13,975 nucleotides of DNA from Kiritimatiellales bacterium (lineage in GTDB: Bacteria > Verrucomicrobiota > Kiritimatiellia > Kiritimatiellales > Pontiellaceae), in the NCBI GenBank assembly GCA_013042165.1, contig JABDQT010000030.1, forward strand, positions 1-13,975, read 5' to 3'. The notes below the pieces were generated by a model. The model did not search any database. It was given only the letters and a program-made list of their open reading frames with translations, and was not told the origin of the DNA. Shown piece after piece: positions 1 through 7,499 of the stretch; positions within the stretch are counted from its first letter, which is position 1, and each line of letters opens with the position of its first letter. A program made the position numbers and the translations under genes.

Positions 1-2138
1 CGCAGTTCGATCTGGGAATAGTCGCAGGCCAGCAAAGTAAAACCTTCGCGCGGGATAAAGGCGCGGCGGATTTCGCGGCCTTCTTCGGTGCGGATCGGAA
101 TGTTCTGCAGGTTGGGGTTCTCGGAGGAGAGCCGCCCGGTGGTGGTGATGGCCTGACGATAGGTGGTGTGGACGCGTCCGGTCTCTGGAAAAACCTCCTT
201 GGGCAGGGCATCGACATAGGTGCTCTTGAGCTTGGTAAGCGTGCGGTAGTCGAGCATCTTCTGGACAATCGCGTGTTTGGGCGCGAGTTCAACCAGCACT
301 TCCTCGTTGGTCTTGTATTGGCCGGTCTTCGTTTTCTTCGGTTTTTCGACCAGTTGAAGGACGTCGAAAAGCACCTCGCCGAGCTGCTTGGGCGAGTTGA
401 GGTTAAACTCCATACCGGCCATGGTGTAGACCTCGCTTTCGAGTGTCTGTATTTTTTCGGCGAGTTTTTCCGAGTATGCCTTCAGGGCCGGCACATCGAG
501 GTTGATGCCGTTGTATTCCATCTGGGCCAGTACAGGCATGAGCGGAGTTTCAATTTCGTAGAAGACACGCTCCTGACCGCGCTCCTTCAGCATCGGCTTG
601 AGCTTGTGCCAGAGCTGGAGGGTGATGTCGGCGTCTTCGGCGGCATATTCGCACAGCGCATCGGGGTCGACCTCCCGCAGGGTCTTTTGCGTGCTTTTCT
701 TTTCGCCGATAAGCACGGTGATGGGGACCGGCGAGTAGTCGAGCAGCGCTTCCGCCATATGGTCCATGTTATGGCGCTGGTCGGGGTCGATCAGATAGTG
801 CGCGAGCATCGTGTCGAGCAGTTCGCCGCGGACTTCGATGCCGTACCATTTCAGCACGCTGACATCATATTTCAAATTCTGTCCGACCTTGCGGATATCG
901 GCGTTGCCCAGAATACCCGAAAACGTTGCAAGCGCCTTCATGGTTTCTTCGCGCTCGGGCGGTAACGTGACAAACCACGCTTCATGTGGTTCGATGCAGA
1001 ACGAGATTCCAATCAGCTCGGCGGTACGGACATCGAGGCTGGTGGTTTCGGTATCGAAGCAAACCACGCTGCAGCCGGCCAGTTTATCGGCCAGCTCGGT
1101 GCGCTCGGCAACGGTCGTGACGAGATGGTATGTATGTTTTACGTCCTTGATGGTCTTGAAGGTTGCGTGCGGTTCCGTCATTTCCGGTTTGGATGCGGCG
1201 GCAAACTCGAACAGGTCGCCCTGGCCCTCGGTGGCGGCGGCCACCGCAACGGACGTCGGGGTCGGGGATTCACCGAACAGGCGTTTGATGAGCGTCTTGA
1301 ATTCGAGCTCGGTGAAAAGGATCTTGAGCTGGTTGTCATCCCGCTCGCCAATCCGCAGCTCCTCCGGTTGCTCCTTGACGGGGACATCGCACTTGATGGT
1401 TACAAGTTTTTTGGAGAGCAGGGCGGTGTGTTTGTTTTCCTCCACTTTTTCCTTCTGCTTGCCCTTTAACTGGTCGGTGTTTTCGAGCAGCTTTTCGACC
1501 GAGCCGAACTGAGCGATCAGCTTCTCGGCGGTTTTGGGGCCGACGCCCGGAATGCCGGGAATGTTGTCGGCCGTATCGCCGGCGAGTCCGAGGATATCGA
1601 TAACCTGCTCCACTTTTTCGATATTCCACTGCTCCAGTATATTTTTCACGCCCAGCAGTTCCGAATCTCCGCCGCCGCGTCCGGGCTTGAGCATGAACGT
1701 GTGTTTATCCACGAGCTGAGCGAAGTCTTTGTCGGGAGTCACCATGTAGGTATCAAAGCCCTGTGTCTCTGCCTTACGAGCAAGGGTTCCAATCACGTCG
1801 TCGGCCTCGAACCCCGGGTATTCGAGTACAGGAATATTGAACGCGGTGAGTAGGTTGCGGATGTGCGGGACGGCGGTACGGATGCCTTCGGGCGTTTCAT
1901 CGCGTGTGGCTTTGTAGGCGGGATACTCCTCGTGGCGGAAGGTGGGCCCATGGGTGTCGAAGGCCACGGCAATGTGCGTTGGTTCATACGTGTGGATGAT
2001 ATCAAGCAGGGTATTCACAAAGCCGAAGACGGCGGAGACATTCTCGCCCTTGGAGTTGATGCGCGGATTGCGGATAAAGCCGAAGTAGGCACGATATACA
2101 ATCGCCATGCCGTCGATCAGGAAAAGTTTCTTGCTCAT
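1..2138 (-). CDS. polA: DNA polymerase I, 3' end outside window
   Basis: Replicative gap filling, primer removal and repair synthesis in the cytoplasm. Translating the minus strand from ATG at 2138-2136 gives 712 uninterrupted codons to the window edge; E. coli Pol I has 928 residues. The N-terminal 5' nuclease domain (about 1-290) has its acidic metal ligands: D9, D61, the EADD run at 111-114, D136, D138, and D188/D191 in GDTADN. The 3'-5' proofreading domain (about 335-520) keeps all three motifs: D362-T-E364, N421-x3-D425 and Y498-x3-D502, so proofreading is predicted to be active, unlike the degenerate domain of many Pol I enzymes. The polymerase domain starts with TTGRLSS-x-NPNLQNIP and is cut at motif A, D706-YSQIEL. 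The ribosome site is a weak GGGAA. The gene diverges from psd. Identification is secure; only the missing C-terminus is unknown. Confidence 0.97.
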   Translation of the reverse strand, partial: MSKKLFLIDGMAIVYRAYFGFIRNPRINSKGENVSAVFGFVNTLLDIIHTYEPTHIAVAFDTHGPTFRHEEYPAYKATRDETPEGIRTAVPHIRNLLTAFNIPVLEYPGFEADDVIGTLARKAETQGFDTYMVTPDKDFAQLVDKHTFMLKPGRGGGDSELLGVKNILEQWNIEKVEQVIDILGLAGDTADNIPGIPGVGPKTAEKLIAQFGSVEKLLENTDQLKGKQKEKVEENKHTALLSKKLVTIKCDVPVKEQPEELRIGERDDNQLKILFTELEFKTLIKRLFGESPTPTSVAVAAATEGQGDLFEFAAASKPEMTEPHATFKTIKDVKHTYHLVTTVAERTELADKLAGCSVVCFDTETTSLDVRTAELIGISFCIEPHEAWFVTLPPEREETMKALATFSGILGNADIRKVGQNLKYDVSVLKWYGIEVRGELLDTMLAHYLIDPDQRHNMDHMAEALLDYSPVPITVLIGEKKSTQKTLREVDPDALCEYAAEDADITLQLWHKLKPMLKERGQERVFYEIETPLMPVLAQMEYNGINLDVPALKAYSEKLAEKIQTLESEVYTMAGMEFNLNSPKQLGEVLFDVLQLVEKPKKTKTGQYKTNEEVLVELAPKHAIVQKMLDYRTLTKLKSTYVDALPKEVFPETGRVHTTYRQAITTTGRLSSENPNLQNIPIRTEEGREIRRAFIPREGFTLLACDYSQIEL

Positions 2139-2284
2139 ATTTGTTCCCGTGAATTCTTATTTTGCCGGCAGTTTTACACAGGACCCCTTGATGGACCAAA
2201 AACAATCCGGATAAATCAGCTTGTTTTTATGTCGGTTTTGGAGTGTCTATGCAGGCGCAAGGGTAGTGATCTCAGGATGGTTCA
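2139..2284. promoter_or_regulatory. Divergent polA/psd intergenic region
   Basis: These 146 bases separate the divergent starts of polA and psd and must hold promoters for both unless psd is read from further upstream. I find no consensus promoter. The best plus-strand candidate is TTGTTT at 2221-2226 with a poor TGTCTA 17 bases later (2244-2249). On the minus strand a TTGTTT-like box lies near 2203, also with a poor partner. AGGA at 2274-2277, seven bases before the psd ATG, is a clear ribosome-binding site. No small gene or strong hairpin is visible. Confidence 0.3.
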
Positions 2285-2989
2285 ATGAAACTTTCAGGAT
2301 ACGGGAAAAAAGAGTGGCTGGGCGGTGGGATTCTCGCTTTCCTGATCGGTGCCGGCGGAATGGGGCTGGTCCAGAACGGCTTTCCCGCCATGGGATGGAC
2401 AGTGGCTGTTCTGGCCCTCACTGCATGGCTCGCTCTGGCGGCATTTTTCAGGGTACCTGCCCGTGTGGTCCTGAATGATCCCGCCGTATTGCTTTCGCCT
2501 GCAGACGGCATGGTGAAGGATATCGGTCTGGTGCGCGACCACGGCATAGAACTGTATGCAGGACAGGACCTGATGCGCATCGGGATTTTTCTTTCCGTGT
2601 TCGATGTGCATGTGAACCGGGCTCCCTGCGATATCCAGGTGGAATATCGCCGTTACAGGAAAGGGCGATTCCACGACGCACGGGATGCGCGCTGTGCCAA
2701 AGAGAACGAATCGCTGATACTTGCCGGAACCGGTTATGTCGGCACGGATTCGTTTCCTGTGGCGATACGCCAGATTTCCGGAGCCGTGGCGCGTCGAATC
2801 GTCTGCGAGCCGCAACCGGGAACTCGGCTTGATAGAGGCCAAATCTATGGTATGATTAAGTTCGGTTCGAGGACAGAGCTGTATTTCCTGCCAAACGAAA
2901 ACCTATCGGTGGTCGTGCGGGTTGGAGAAAAAGTATGTGCAGGAAGTAATGCATTGGCTCGGCTGGATGGGACTGGAAAAGTAGCGTGA
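2285..2989 (+). CDS. psd: Phosphatidylserine decarboxylase proenzyme
   Basis: Converts phosphatidylserine to phosphatidylethanolamine at the inner membrane. The 234-residue product belongs to the short PSD class. Two hydrophobic stretches at about 12-30 and 37-55 should anchor it. Recognisable blocks are SPADG (71-75), FLSVFDVHVNR (102-112) and the self-cleavage region MIKFGSRTELYFLP (190-203). By family knowledge the chain cuts itself between G194 and S195, and S195 becomes the pyruvoyl cofactor; D74 and H109 fit the Asp-His-Ser triad. The motif is FGSR instead of the LGST of E. coli Psd, as is usual in the short class. ATG at 2285 has AGGA seven bases upstream. The stop overlaps the pssA start by four bases, so the substrate-making and substrate-using enzymes are probably translationally coupled. 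An archaetidylserine-type relative is the only real alternative. Confidence 0.92.
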   Translation: MKLSGYGKKEWLGGGILAFLIGAGGMGLVQNGFPAMGWTVAVLALTAWLALAAFFRVPARVVLNDPAVLLSPADGMVKDIGLVRDHGIELYAGQDLMRIGIFLSVFDVHVNRAPCDIQVEYRRYRKGRFHDARDARCAKENESLILAGTGYVGTDSFPVAIRQISGAVARRIVCEPQPGTRLDRGQIYGMIKFGSRTELYFLPNENLSVVVRVGEKVCAGSNALARLDGTGKVA

Positions 2990-3804
2990 AGGATCAGAAT
3001 TTTGAAAGCATGGAAAGCGGTGCAAGGTTCAATGGCGTGCCCAGTATGTTCACGCTGTGCAATGCCCTTTGCGGTTTTTCAGCGATTGTCATCACCATGG
3101 GTGGTGCAGCGGATGGGTCCGTCGTTTCGCGAATGGCTCTATGGCTGGTTTGCGGTGCCATGTTTTTTGATCTACTGGATGGATTGGCCGCCCGTTTGCT
3201 GAATGCGCATAGCATGCATGGGCTGCATCTTGATTCGCTGGCCGATGCCATATCCTTCGGAGCGGCCCCGGCTGTCATGATCTTCCGAATTATCCAACAC
3301 CATGCGGGCGTGTTTGCGCTCGCTGAATATGTTGCCTGGCTAATGGCCGGTCTATATCTGGGATGCGCAATCTGGCGCCTTGCCGCACACAATACCCGTG
3401 CGATCACGGCCGTCGATGACGTCAGCGAAAAGGCTGTTTTTGTCGGGCTGCCTTCGCCGGCAGCCGCCGCGATGGTTTGCTGCATGGTGCGCTTCCTGCC
3501 CGACTATCTGGTTGAAGGGTGGTCGCTGTACCTCGGGTATATCGCCTATGCGGCTCTGTCGGCACTGTTAATGGTGAGTTCGGCTCCGTATCCGCATTTG
3601 AGAACGCTGTTCGAGCGCGCACCGGCCTGGATTCCTGTACTTACGATTGTTTTGCTTGCAGGGTCATTGTTTAGCATGGGCGTGGTGGCGCTGCTGCTGT
3701 GGGCGCACATCTACATTTTGTCCGCTCCGGCCGTTGCCCTGGCCATGAAGCTCGAACACCGGTTTGATCTTGTCGAGTGGGTTCGTCTGCATGTCCGGCA
3801 GTAA
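2986..3804 (+). CDS. pssA: CDP-diacylglycerol-serine O-phosphatidyltransferase
   Basis: Predicted to join CDP-diacylglycerol and L-serine into phosphatidylserine plus CMP in the membrane, feeding Psd just upstream. The 272-residue protein has the exact CDP-alcohol phosphatidyltransferase signature D-G-x2-A-R-x8-G-x3-D-x3-D: D65, G66, A69, R70, G79, D83, D87. These aspartates bind the metals and the CDP group in solved family members. Most of the chain from about 22 onward is hydrophobic, with several membrane spans. It starts with GTG at 2986, inside the last codons of psd (GTGA overlap). The signature alone does not separate PssA from PgsA or other CDP-alcohol transferases; the overlap with psd is the main argument for serine as acceptor. 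No terminator is evident after the stop. Confidence 0.88.
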   Translation: MKDQNFESMESGARFNGVPSMFTLCNALCGFSAIVITMGGAADGSVVSRMALWLVCGAMFFDLLDGLAARLLNAHSMHGLHLDSLADAISFGAAPAVMIFRIIQHHAGVFALAEYVAWLMAGLYLGCAIWRLAAHNTRAITAVDDVSEKAVFVGLPSPAAAAMVCCMVRFLPDYLVEGWSLYLGYIAYAALSALLMVSSAPYPHLRTLFERAPAWIPVLTIVLLAGSLFSMGVVALLLWAHIYILSAPAVALAMKLEHRFDLVEWVRLHVRQ

Positions 3805-3829
3805 CGGGCCCAGTGTTTTGAGTGTTCAA

Positions 3830-3835
3830 AGGAGA
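3830..3835 (+). promoter_or_regulatory. Shine-Dalgarno site of the DsrE-like gene
   Basis: AGGAGA (within AAAGGAGA) lies five bases before ATG 3841 and is the best-matched ribosome site in the window. It fixes the start of the exported DsrE-like protein and suggests efficient translation independent of pssA, whose stop is 36 bases upstream. Confidence 0.7.
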
Positions 3836-3840
3836 GATCG

Positions 3841-4284
3841 ATGAAACATATACTGCCGATGATATTGATGTGCATGATTTTTTGTTCCGGCGTGTTCGCC
3901 GATGATGATGCCGAGCCCAAGGGCCGTTATGCGATCATCCTGCAGGCGGGGAATGAAACGAACGAGGGGATGGCGCGGGCCATTCATGCTCTGCTCTATG
4001 CGCGGGAGCTGGCCGAAAACGGCTATGAGGTGGTTTTGATCTTTGATGGAGCAGGCACCGGCTGGGCCAACGAGCTGCGCAAACCGGATAATCCGCTGCA
4101 CAAGCATTACCTGAAGGTGCAGGAGCTCGCTGTTACCGAGGAAATCTGCGATTACTGCTCCGAGCAGTTCAAGGTAAAGGAGTTCCTTTCTGCCGAGCAA
4201 AGACTGCTGCTTTCCGGTAATTATGAGGGCCATCCCAGTCTCGTGAAGTGGATCGACAGGGGCTATCAGATCATATCCCTTTAA
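3841..4284 (+). CDS. Exported DsrE-family protein with CxxC motif
   Basis: The 147-residue product starts with a typical type I signal peptide: MKH, a hydrophobic core to about residue 17, and a VFA cleavage site giving a mature start at D21. Cys11 and Cys15 do not form a proper lipobox, so a soluble exported protein is more likely than a lipoprotein. The mature part resembles small DsrE/DsrF-like proteins: a first strand (YAIILQAG, 30-37), a helix with RAIHALLYARELAENGYEV (46-64), a second strand VVLIFDGAG (64-72), and CDYC at 103-106, with C103 and C106 as the likely redox or sulfur-handling residues. DsrE relatives are mostly cytoplasmic sulfur carriers; the exact role here is unknown. It follows pssA by 36 bases and is followed by a promoter region for tpiA, so it probably ends the psd-pssA transcript. 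Confidence 0.72.
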   Translation: MKHILPMILMCMIFCSGVFADDDAEPKGRYAIILQAGNETNEGMARAIHALLYARELAENGYEVVLIFDGAGTGWANELRKPDNPLHKHYLKVQELAVTEEICDYCSEQFKVKEFLSAEQRLLLSGNYEGHPSLVKWIDRGYQIISL

Positions 4285-4398
4285 AGGTTCGCACCGGAAC
4301 CCTCCACCGGGCGGCTTGGGGGCGTCTTTTTTACCATTTCCCCTTTGCCTAATCGGTTGGCTTTCGCTAGATTCCACTCTCATTTTTTAAGAGAAAAC

Positions 4399-4409
4399 GG
4401 GATTATCCC
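4399..4409. promoter_or_regulatory. Palindrome beside the tpiA -10 box
   Basis: GGGATTATCCC is a perfect inverted repeat with 5-base arms around one central base. It ends two bases before the TATAAT box at 4412, in the promoter spacer, where a bound regulator would block polymerase. The arms are short, so chance is a real alternative. No second copy was noticed upstream of other genes here. Confidence 0.35.
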
Positions 4410-4411
4410 TA

Positions 4412-4417
4412 TATAAT
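4412..4417 (+). promoter_or_regulatory. -10 box of the tpiA promoter
   Basis: TATAAT, a perfect match to the sigma-70 -10 consensus, lies in the A/T-rich stretch before tpiA. Initiation about seven bases downstream would give a leader of about 17 bases. No good -35 box exists at the usual spacing: 4389-4394 reads AAGAGA. The promoter may therefore need an activator or rely on the T-rich stretch near 4383. It should drive tpiA and secG. Confidence 0.6.
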
Positions 4418-4440
4418 TTGAACATAATGGAGAGTATTTG

Positions 4441-5196
4441 ATGAGAAAGAAGATTATTGCCGGCAACTGGAAGATGAACAAAACCATCGAAGAGGCCGTT
4501 GAACTCGCCAACAGCATCAAGTTGGACCTGGCCGACTGCAAGGAGGTCGATGTGGTCCTGTGCCCTCCGTTTACCGCACTGAAGTCGGTGAGCGATGTGG
4601 TTTCCGAAACCCTGATTGCCGTTGGTTCGCAGAACATGTCGTCCGAAGACGAGGGCGCCTACACCGGCGAGATTTCCCACACCATGCTCAAGGAGCTGTT
4701 CGTCCGTTATGTCATCCTGGGCCACAGCGAACGCCGGCAGTACTACAAGGAAAACGATTTCTGGGTCAACAAGAAGGTCATCAAGGCCCTCGAAAAGAAC
4801 CTGCGCCCGATTCTGTGCGTAGGAGAAACCCTCGAAGAGCGCGAAGCCGGCGATACCGAGAAGGTGGTAGAGGTGCAGGTTCGCGAAGGCCTCAAGGACG
4901 TGTCGGCTGATGCCTACACCGAACTGGTTGTCGCATACGAGCCGGTATGGGCCATCGGCACCGGTAAAACCGCCTCGGCGGAGCAGGCGCAGGAGGTTCA
5001 TGCCTTTATCCGCGGCATCATCAAGGATATGGTCGGCGAAGAAGCCGCCAATGCGGTTCGTATTCAGTATGGCGGATCCATGAAGCCCGCGAACGCCGCC
5101 GAGCTGCTCTCGCAGCCCGATATCGACGGCGGCCTGATCGGTGGCGCGGCACTGGACGCAACTTCGTTCGTCAGCATCGTTAAAGCCGCCCTCTAA
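4441..5196 (+). CDS. tpiA: Triosephosphate isomerase
   Basis: Interconverts dihydroxyacetone phosphate and glyceraldehyde 3-phosphate in glycolysis and gluconeogenesis, in the cytoplasm. The 251-residue length is standard for this TIM barrel. All catalytic residues are visible: N9 and K11 in AGNWKMNK, H95 in ILGHSERR, and E167 in AYEPVWAIGTG, whose following residues form the mobile loop 6. The phosphate-binding YGGS (210-213) and GGLIGGAAL (230-238) complete the family signature. I start at ATG 4441, with GGAGAG six bases upstream; an in-frame TTG at 4438 is only three bases from that site and less likely. It has its own TATAAT promoter and is followed by secG after 22 bases, a linkage seen in many bacteria. 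Nothing in the enzyme is unusual. Confidence 0.98.
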   Translation: MRKKIIAGNWKMNKTIEEAVELANSIKLDLADCKEVDVVLCPPFTALKSVSDVVSETLIAVGSQNMSSEDEGAYTGEISHTMLKELFVRYVILGHSERRQYYKENDFWVNKKVIKALEKNLRPILCVGETLEEREAGDTEKVVEVQVREGLKDVSADAYTELVVAYEPVWAIGTGKTASAEQAQEVHAFIRGIIKDMVGEEAANAVRIQYGGSMKPANAAELLSQPDIDGGLIGGAALDATSFVSIVKAAL

Positions 5197-5218
5197 TCAT
5201 ACAACTGAAGGAAACGCT

Positions 5219-5599
5219 ATGGTTTTTATCAAGGCACTGCTTATTGTGGTATTGACACTCTGCTGTCTGCTGCTGATCGGCCTGATCCTCTTGCAGAAGT
5301 CCAAGAGCGAAGGCCTTGGACTGGCATTCGGTGCCGGGGCGGGCGAATCGCTTTTCGGCGCACGCGCCGGAAACGTTCTATCCAAAGCCACCGTCACCTT
5401 GGGTGTGGTCTTCATGGCCTGCGCCCTGATTCTCGGAGTGCTGTTTGCCCAAAAGGATGCAACCATCATGGATGGCGTCGGGAGCGCTCCCGTTCAGGCT
5501 CCGGCTGTGCAGGCACAGCCCATTGAAGGTCTCGACCTCGGCGTACCCGTACCGGAACCTGCGGCAGTCGTCGAAGTTCCAGTAGCTGATGAAATGTAG
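5219..5599 (+). CDS. secG: Preprotein translocase subunit SecG
   Basis: Small membrane subunit of the SecYEG channel that assists SecA-driven protein export. The 126-residue protein has two spans, about 3-25 and 58-77, joined by the conserved cytoplasmic loop LLQKSKSEGLGLAFGAG and SLFGARAGNVLSKAT (24-58), which is the SecG family signature. After the second span comes a tail of about 48 residues rich in Ala, Pro and Val, low in complexity and probably disordered. It starts at ATG 5219 with GAAGGA six bases upstream; extending the frame further upstream would run into tpiA. It lies 22 bases after tpiA and is presumably read on the same message. A terminator-like hairpin 45 bases beyond its stop, inside the next gene, may end much of this transcript. 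Confidence 0.93.
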   Translation: MVFIKALLIVVLTLCCLLLIGLILLQKSKSEGLGLAFGAGAGESLFGARAGNVLSKATVTLGVVFMACALILGVLFAQKDATIMDGVGSAPVQAPAVQAQPIEGLDLGVPVPEPAAVVEVPVADEM

Positions 5600-5617
5600 C
5601 CTGTCCGTTTGATCGGA

Positions 5618-7495
5618 ATGAGGTTTCATCCTCCATCGTACAGACTCCCCCTGACCGGCATGCTGGTTGTTGCGGGGAGTTTTTTGTTTTCCGGGTGCGA
5701 ACAAAAGGACTCGTTTTCAGCGTCCGAAAACGAGGCGGTGGCCTATTCCCAAACCTCGCGCATCCGCGGTCTGGATCCCGGGATTTCCGGCGAGGTTTCT
5801 TCCTCGCTGGCCATCTCGCGCCTGTATGAAGGCTTGCTTCAGTACGACTATCTGGCGCGCCCCTACAAGGTTATTCCATTGCTGGCCGAGTCGATGCCGG
5901 AGATATCGGACGATGGACTGGTCTATACCTTCAAAATCCGCAAGGGCATCTACTTTCATGACAACCCCTGCTTTCCGGAAGGCAAGGGCCGCGAACTGGT
6001 GGCCGATGACTTTGTCTATTCGATCAAACGCGTGGCCGACGTCAAGAACAGCTCCTCCGGTTTCTGGGCATTCAACAAGCGCATCAAAGGAATCGATGTC
6101 TTCCACGAGACGTCAAAGGATTCGGCAAAGACCGATTACGACTTCCCGGTTGAAGGACTCAAGGCGGTCGATAGCCATACGCTTCAAATCACCCTGACCG
6201 AACCCTATCCACAACTGCTTTATATTCTGGCGATGCACTACAGCTTCGCCGTACCGCGCGAAGCGGTGGAGTACTATGGCAAGGCGTTCGTGAACAATCC
6301 GGTGGGCACCGGTCCTTATGAGCTGGTGGAATGGCGCCGCAATTCACGCATTGAATTTATTCGCAGTCCCAAGTGGGCGGAAACCGGTCGGATGGAAACC
6401 TATCCGTCAGCCGGTACACCGGAAGAGGAGGCTGCCGGCCTGCTCGCCGATGCCGGGAAGCCGATCCCCTTCATCGACCGTGTGGTGCAGTATGTCATCG
6501 ACGATTCAACCACCAGCTGGATGATGTTCCTGTCCGGTCAGCTTGGGTCTTCGGGAATCTCTCGCGACAACTGGGATGCGGTGATTACCGGGGACAAGGA
6601 GCTCAGTGACTCGCTGGAGTCGCGCGGCATCAAGCTGGTGTCATCGCCCACGCTCGACGTCTACTATCTTGGCTTTAACTGGGAAGACCCGGTGGTCGGC
6701 CACAGCAGGGATCCGGAACAGGCCATGCGCAACCGCAAGCTGCGGCAGGCTTTGAGCTGTGCCTTCAACTTTGATCAGATGAACCAGTTTATGAACAACC
6801 GGCTCTATCCGCTGGATGGACCCATTCCGCAGCCGCTGGATGGCAGCCTCAAGGAGGCATCGCCCTATGCCTTCAGCCTGGAGAAGGCGCGCCAGCTGCT
6901 CGTCGAGGCCGGCTATCCCGACGGCATCGACTCCGCGACGGGCAGAAGGCTGGAGCTGACCATGGAGCTGGGCAGCGCCACGGCCAATACGCGCCAGATG
7001 ATGGAGCTGATGGCGGATATGTATCAGAAGATCGGGATCGTGTTAAAGGCGTCCTACAATACATGGCCCTCCTTTATCGAAAAAATGAATCGGCGGCAGG
7101 CACAGTTGTTCCAGCTGGGCTGGGTGGCTGACTATCCGGATGCGGAAAACTTTCTCCAGCTGTTCTACAGCAAAAACGAGTCGCCCGGACCGAATCATGC
7201 CAACTACCGGAATACCGAGATCGATCGGATGTACGAGCAGATCCGCACCATGCTCCCGTCGCCGGAGCGCACCGCTATCTACGAGCAGATGGCCGGCATT
7301 ATCATCGAGGATTGTCCGTGGATCTTTCTCTACCAGCCGATGGATTTCGGTCTGACCCATCGTTGGGTCGAAAACTATAACACCCATGCTTTTCCCTACG
7401 GAATGGGGAAATACCGGCGCATCAATACGGCGGCGCGCGAAGAGTGGTTCAGGACGTATGGTGACAGCAAACCCGACATGACGGGGGATGAGTAA
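5618..7495 (+). CDS. oppA: Peptide-type ABC importer substrate-binding lipoprotein
   Basis: Captures the ligand outside the cytoplasmic membrane and delivers it to the permease. The 625-residue product has a lipoprotein signal peptide ending LFSGC, so C27 is the likely lipidated first residue. The rest matches the SBP_bac_5 (OppA/DppA) family: RGLDPG (50-54), YEGLLQYD (70-77), PLLAESMPEISDDGLVYTF (87-105), LRQALSCAFNFDQM (375-388), GWVADYPDAENFLQLFY (501-517), and a C-terminal RTAIYEQMAGIIIEDCPW (551-568). It is longer than the usual 500-545, with extra sequence around 255-345. I favour ATG 5618; an in-frame TTG at 5609 adds three residues. Neither has a good ribosome site. A terminator-like hairpin overlaps codons 9-23. 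Peptide specificity is inferred from the family; nickel or another small ligand cannot be excluded. Confidence 0.85.
   Translation: MRFHPPSYRLPLTGMLVVAGSFLFSGCEQKDSFSASENEAVAYSQTSRIRGLDPGISGEVSSSLAISRLYEGLLQYDYLARPYKVIPLLAESMPEISDDGLVYTFKIRKGIYFHDNPCFPEGKGRELVADDFVYSIKRVADVKNSSSGFWAFNKRIKGIDVFHETSKDSAKTDYDFPVEGLKAVDSHTLQITLTEPYPQLLYILAMHYSFAVPREAVEYYGKAFVNNPVGTGPYELVEWRRNSRIEFIRSPKWAETGRMETYPSAGTPEEEAAGLLADAGKPIPFIDRVVQYVIDDSTTSWMMFLSGQLGSSGISRDNWDAVITGDKELSDSLESRGIKLVSSPTLDVYYLGFNWEDPVVGHSRDPEQAMRNRKLRQALSCAFNFDQMNQFMNNRLYPLDGPIPQPLDGSLKEASPYAFSLEKARQLLVEAGYPDGIDSATGRRLELTMELGSATANTRQMMELMADMYQKIGIVLKASYNTWPSFIEKMNRRQAQLFQLGWVADYPDAENFLQLFYSKNESPGPNHANYRNTEIDRMYEQIRTMLPSPERTAIYEQMAGIIIEDCPWIFLYQPMDFGLTHRWVENYNTHAFPYGMGKYRRINTAAREEWFRTYGDSKPDMTGDE
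5644..5685 (+). terminator. Intrinsic terminator or attenuator inside oppA leader codons
   Basis: ACTCCCC at 5644-5650 pairs perfectly with GGGGAGT at 5674-5680 (7 bp, five of them G-C), immediately followed by T, giving six T at 5680-5685. Within the 23-base loop, ACCG (5654-5657) pairs with TGGT (5664-5667), making a two-tier hairpin. This is the classic Rho-independent layout, yet it lies inside the signal-peptide codons (9-23) of the binding-protein gene. It would end part of the tpiA-secG transcript before the importer genes and could be melted by ribosomes translating the leader. The T run also encodes Phe residues of the signal peptide, so part of the pattern may come from coding needs. 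Confidence 0.6.
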
Positions 7496-7499
7496 TCCC

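Noticed and set aside
168..1512. Long plus-strand open frames (168-965, 811-1512, 984-1469)
   Set aside because: They lie antisense to polA, whose frame shows every expected motif. Their translations show no recognisable domain and are typical shadows of G+C-rich codon use.
2986..3804. Reading the CDP-alcohol transferase as PgsA (glycerol-phosphate acceptor)
   Set aside because: The signature alone allows it, but the 4-base overlap with psd makes serine the far more likely acceptor.
4286..4332. Possible terminator after the DsrE-like gene
   Set aside because: GGTTC (4286-4290) and GAACC (4297-4301) form a 5-bp stem and there is a run of six T at 4327-4332, but about 25 unpaired bases separate them and I could find no good stem directly before the T run.
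3826..5001. Minus-strand open frames 3826-4383 and 4387-5001
   Set aside because: They are shadows of the DsrE-like gene and of tpiA. Both real genes have good ribosome sites and conserved motifs.
5660..5662. Alternative oppA start at ATG 5660
   Set aside because: It would leave a signal peptide without its positively charged start, it has no ribosome site, and the codon sits in the apical loop of the hairpin. ATG 5618 gives a complete lipoprotein signal.
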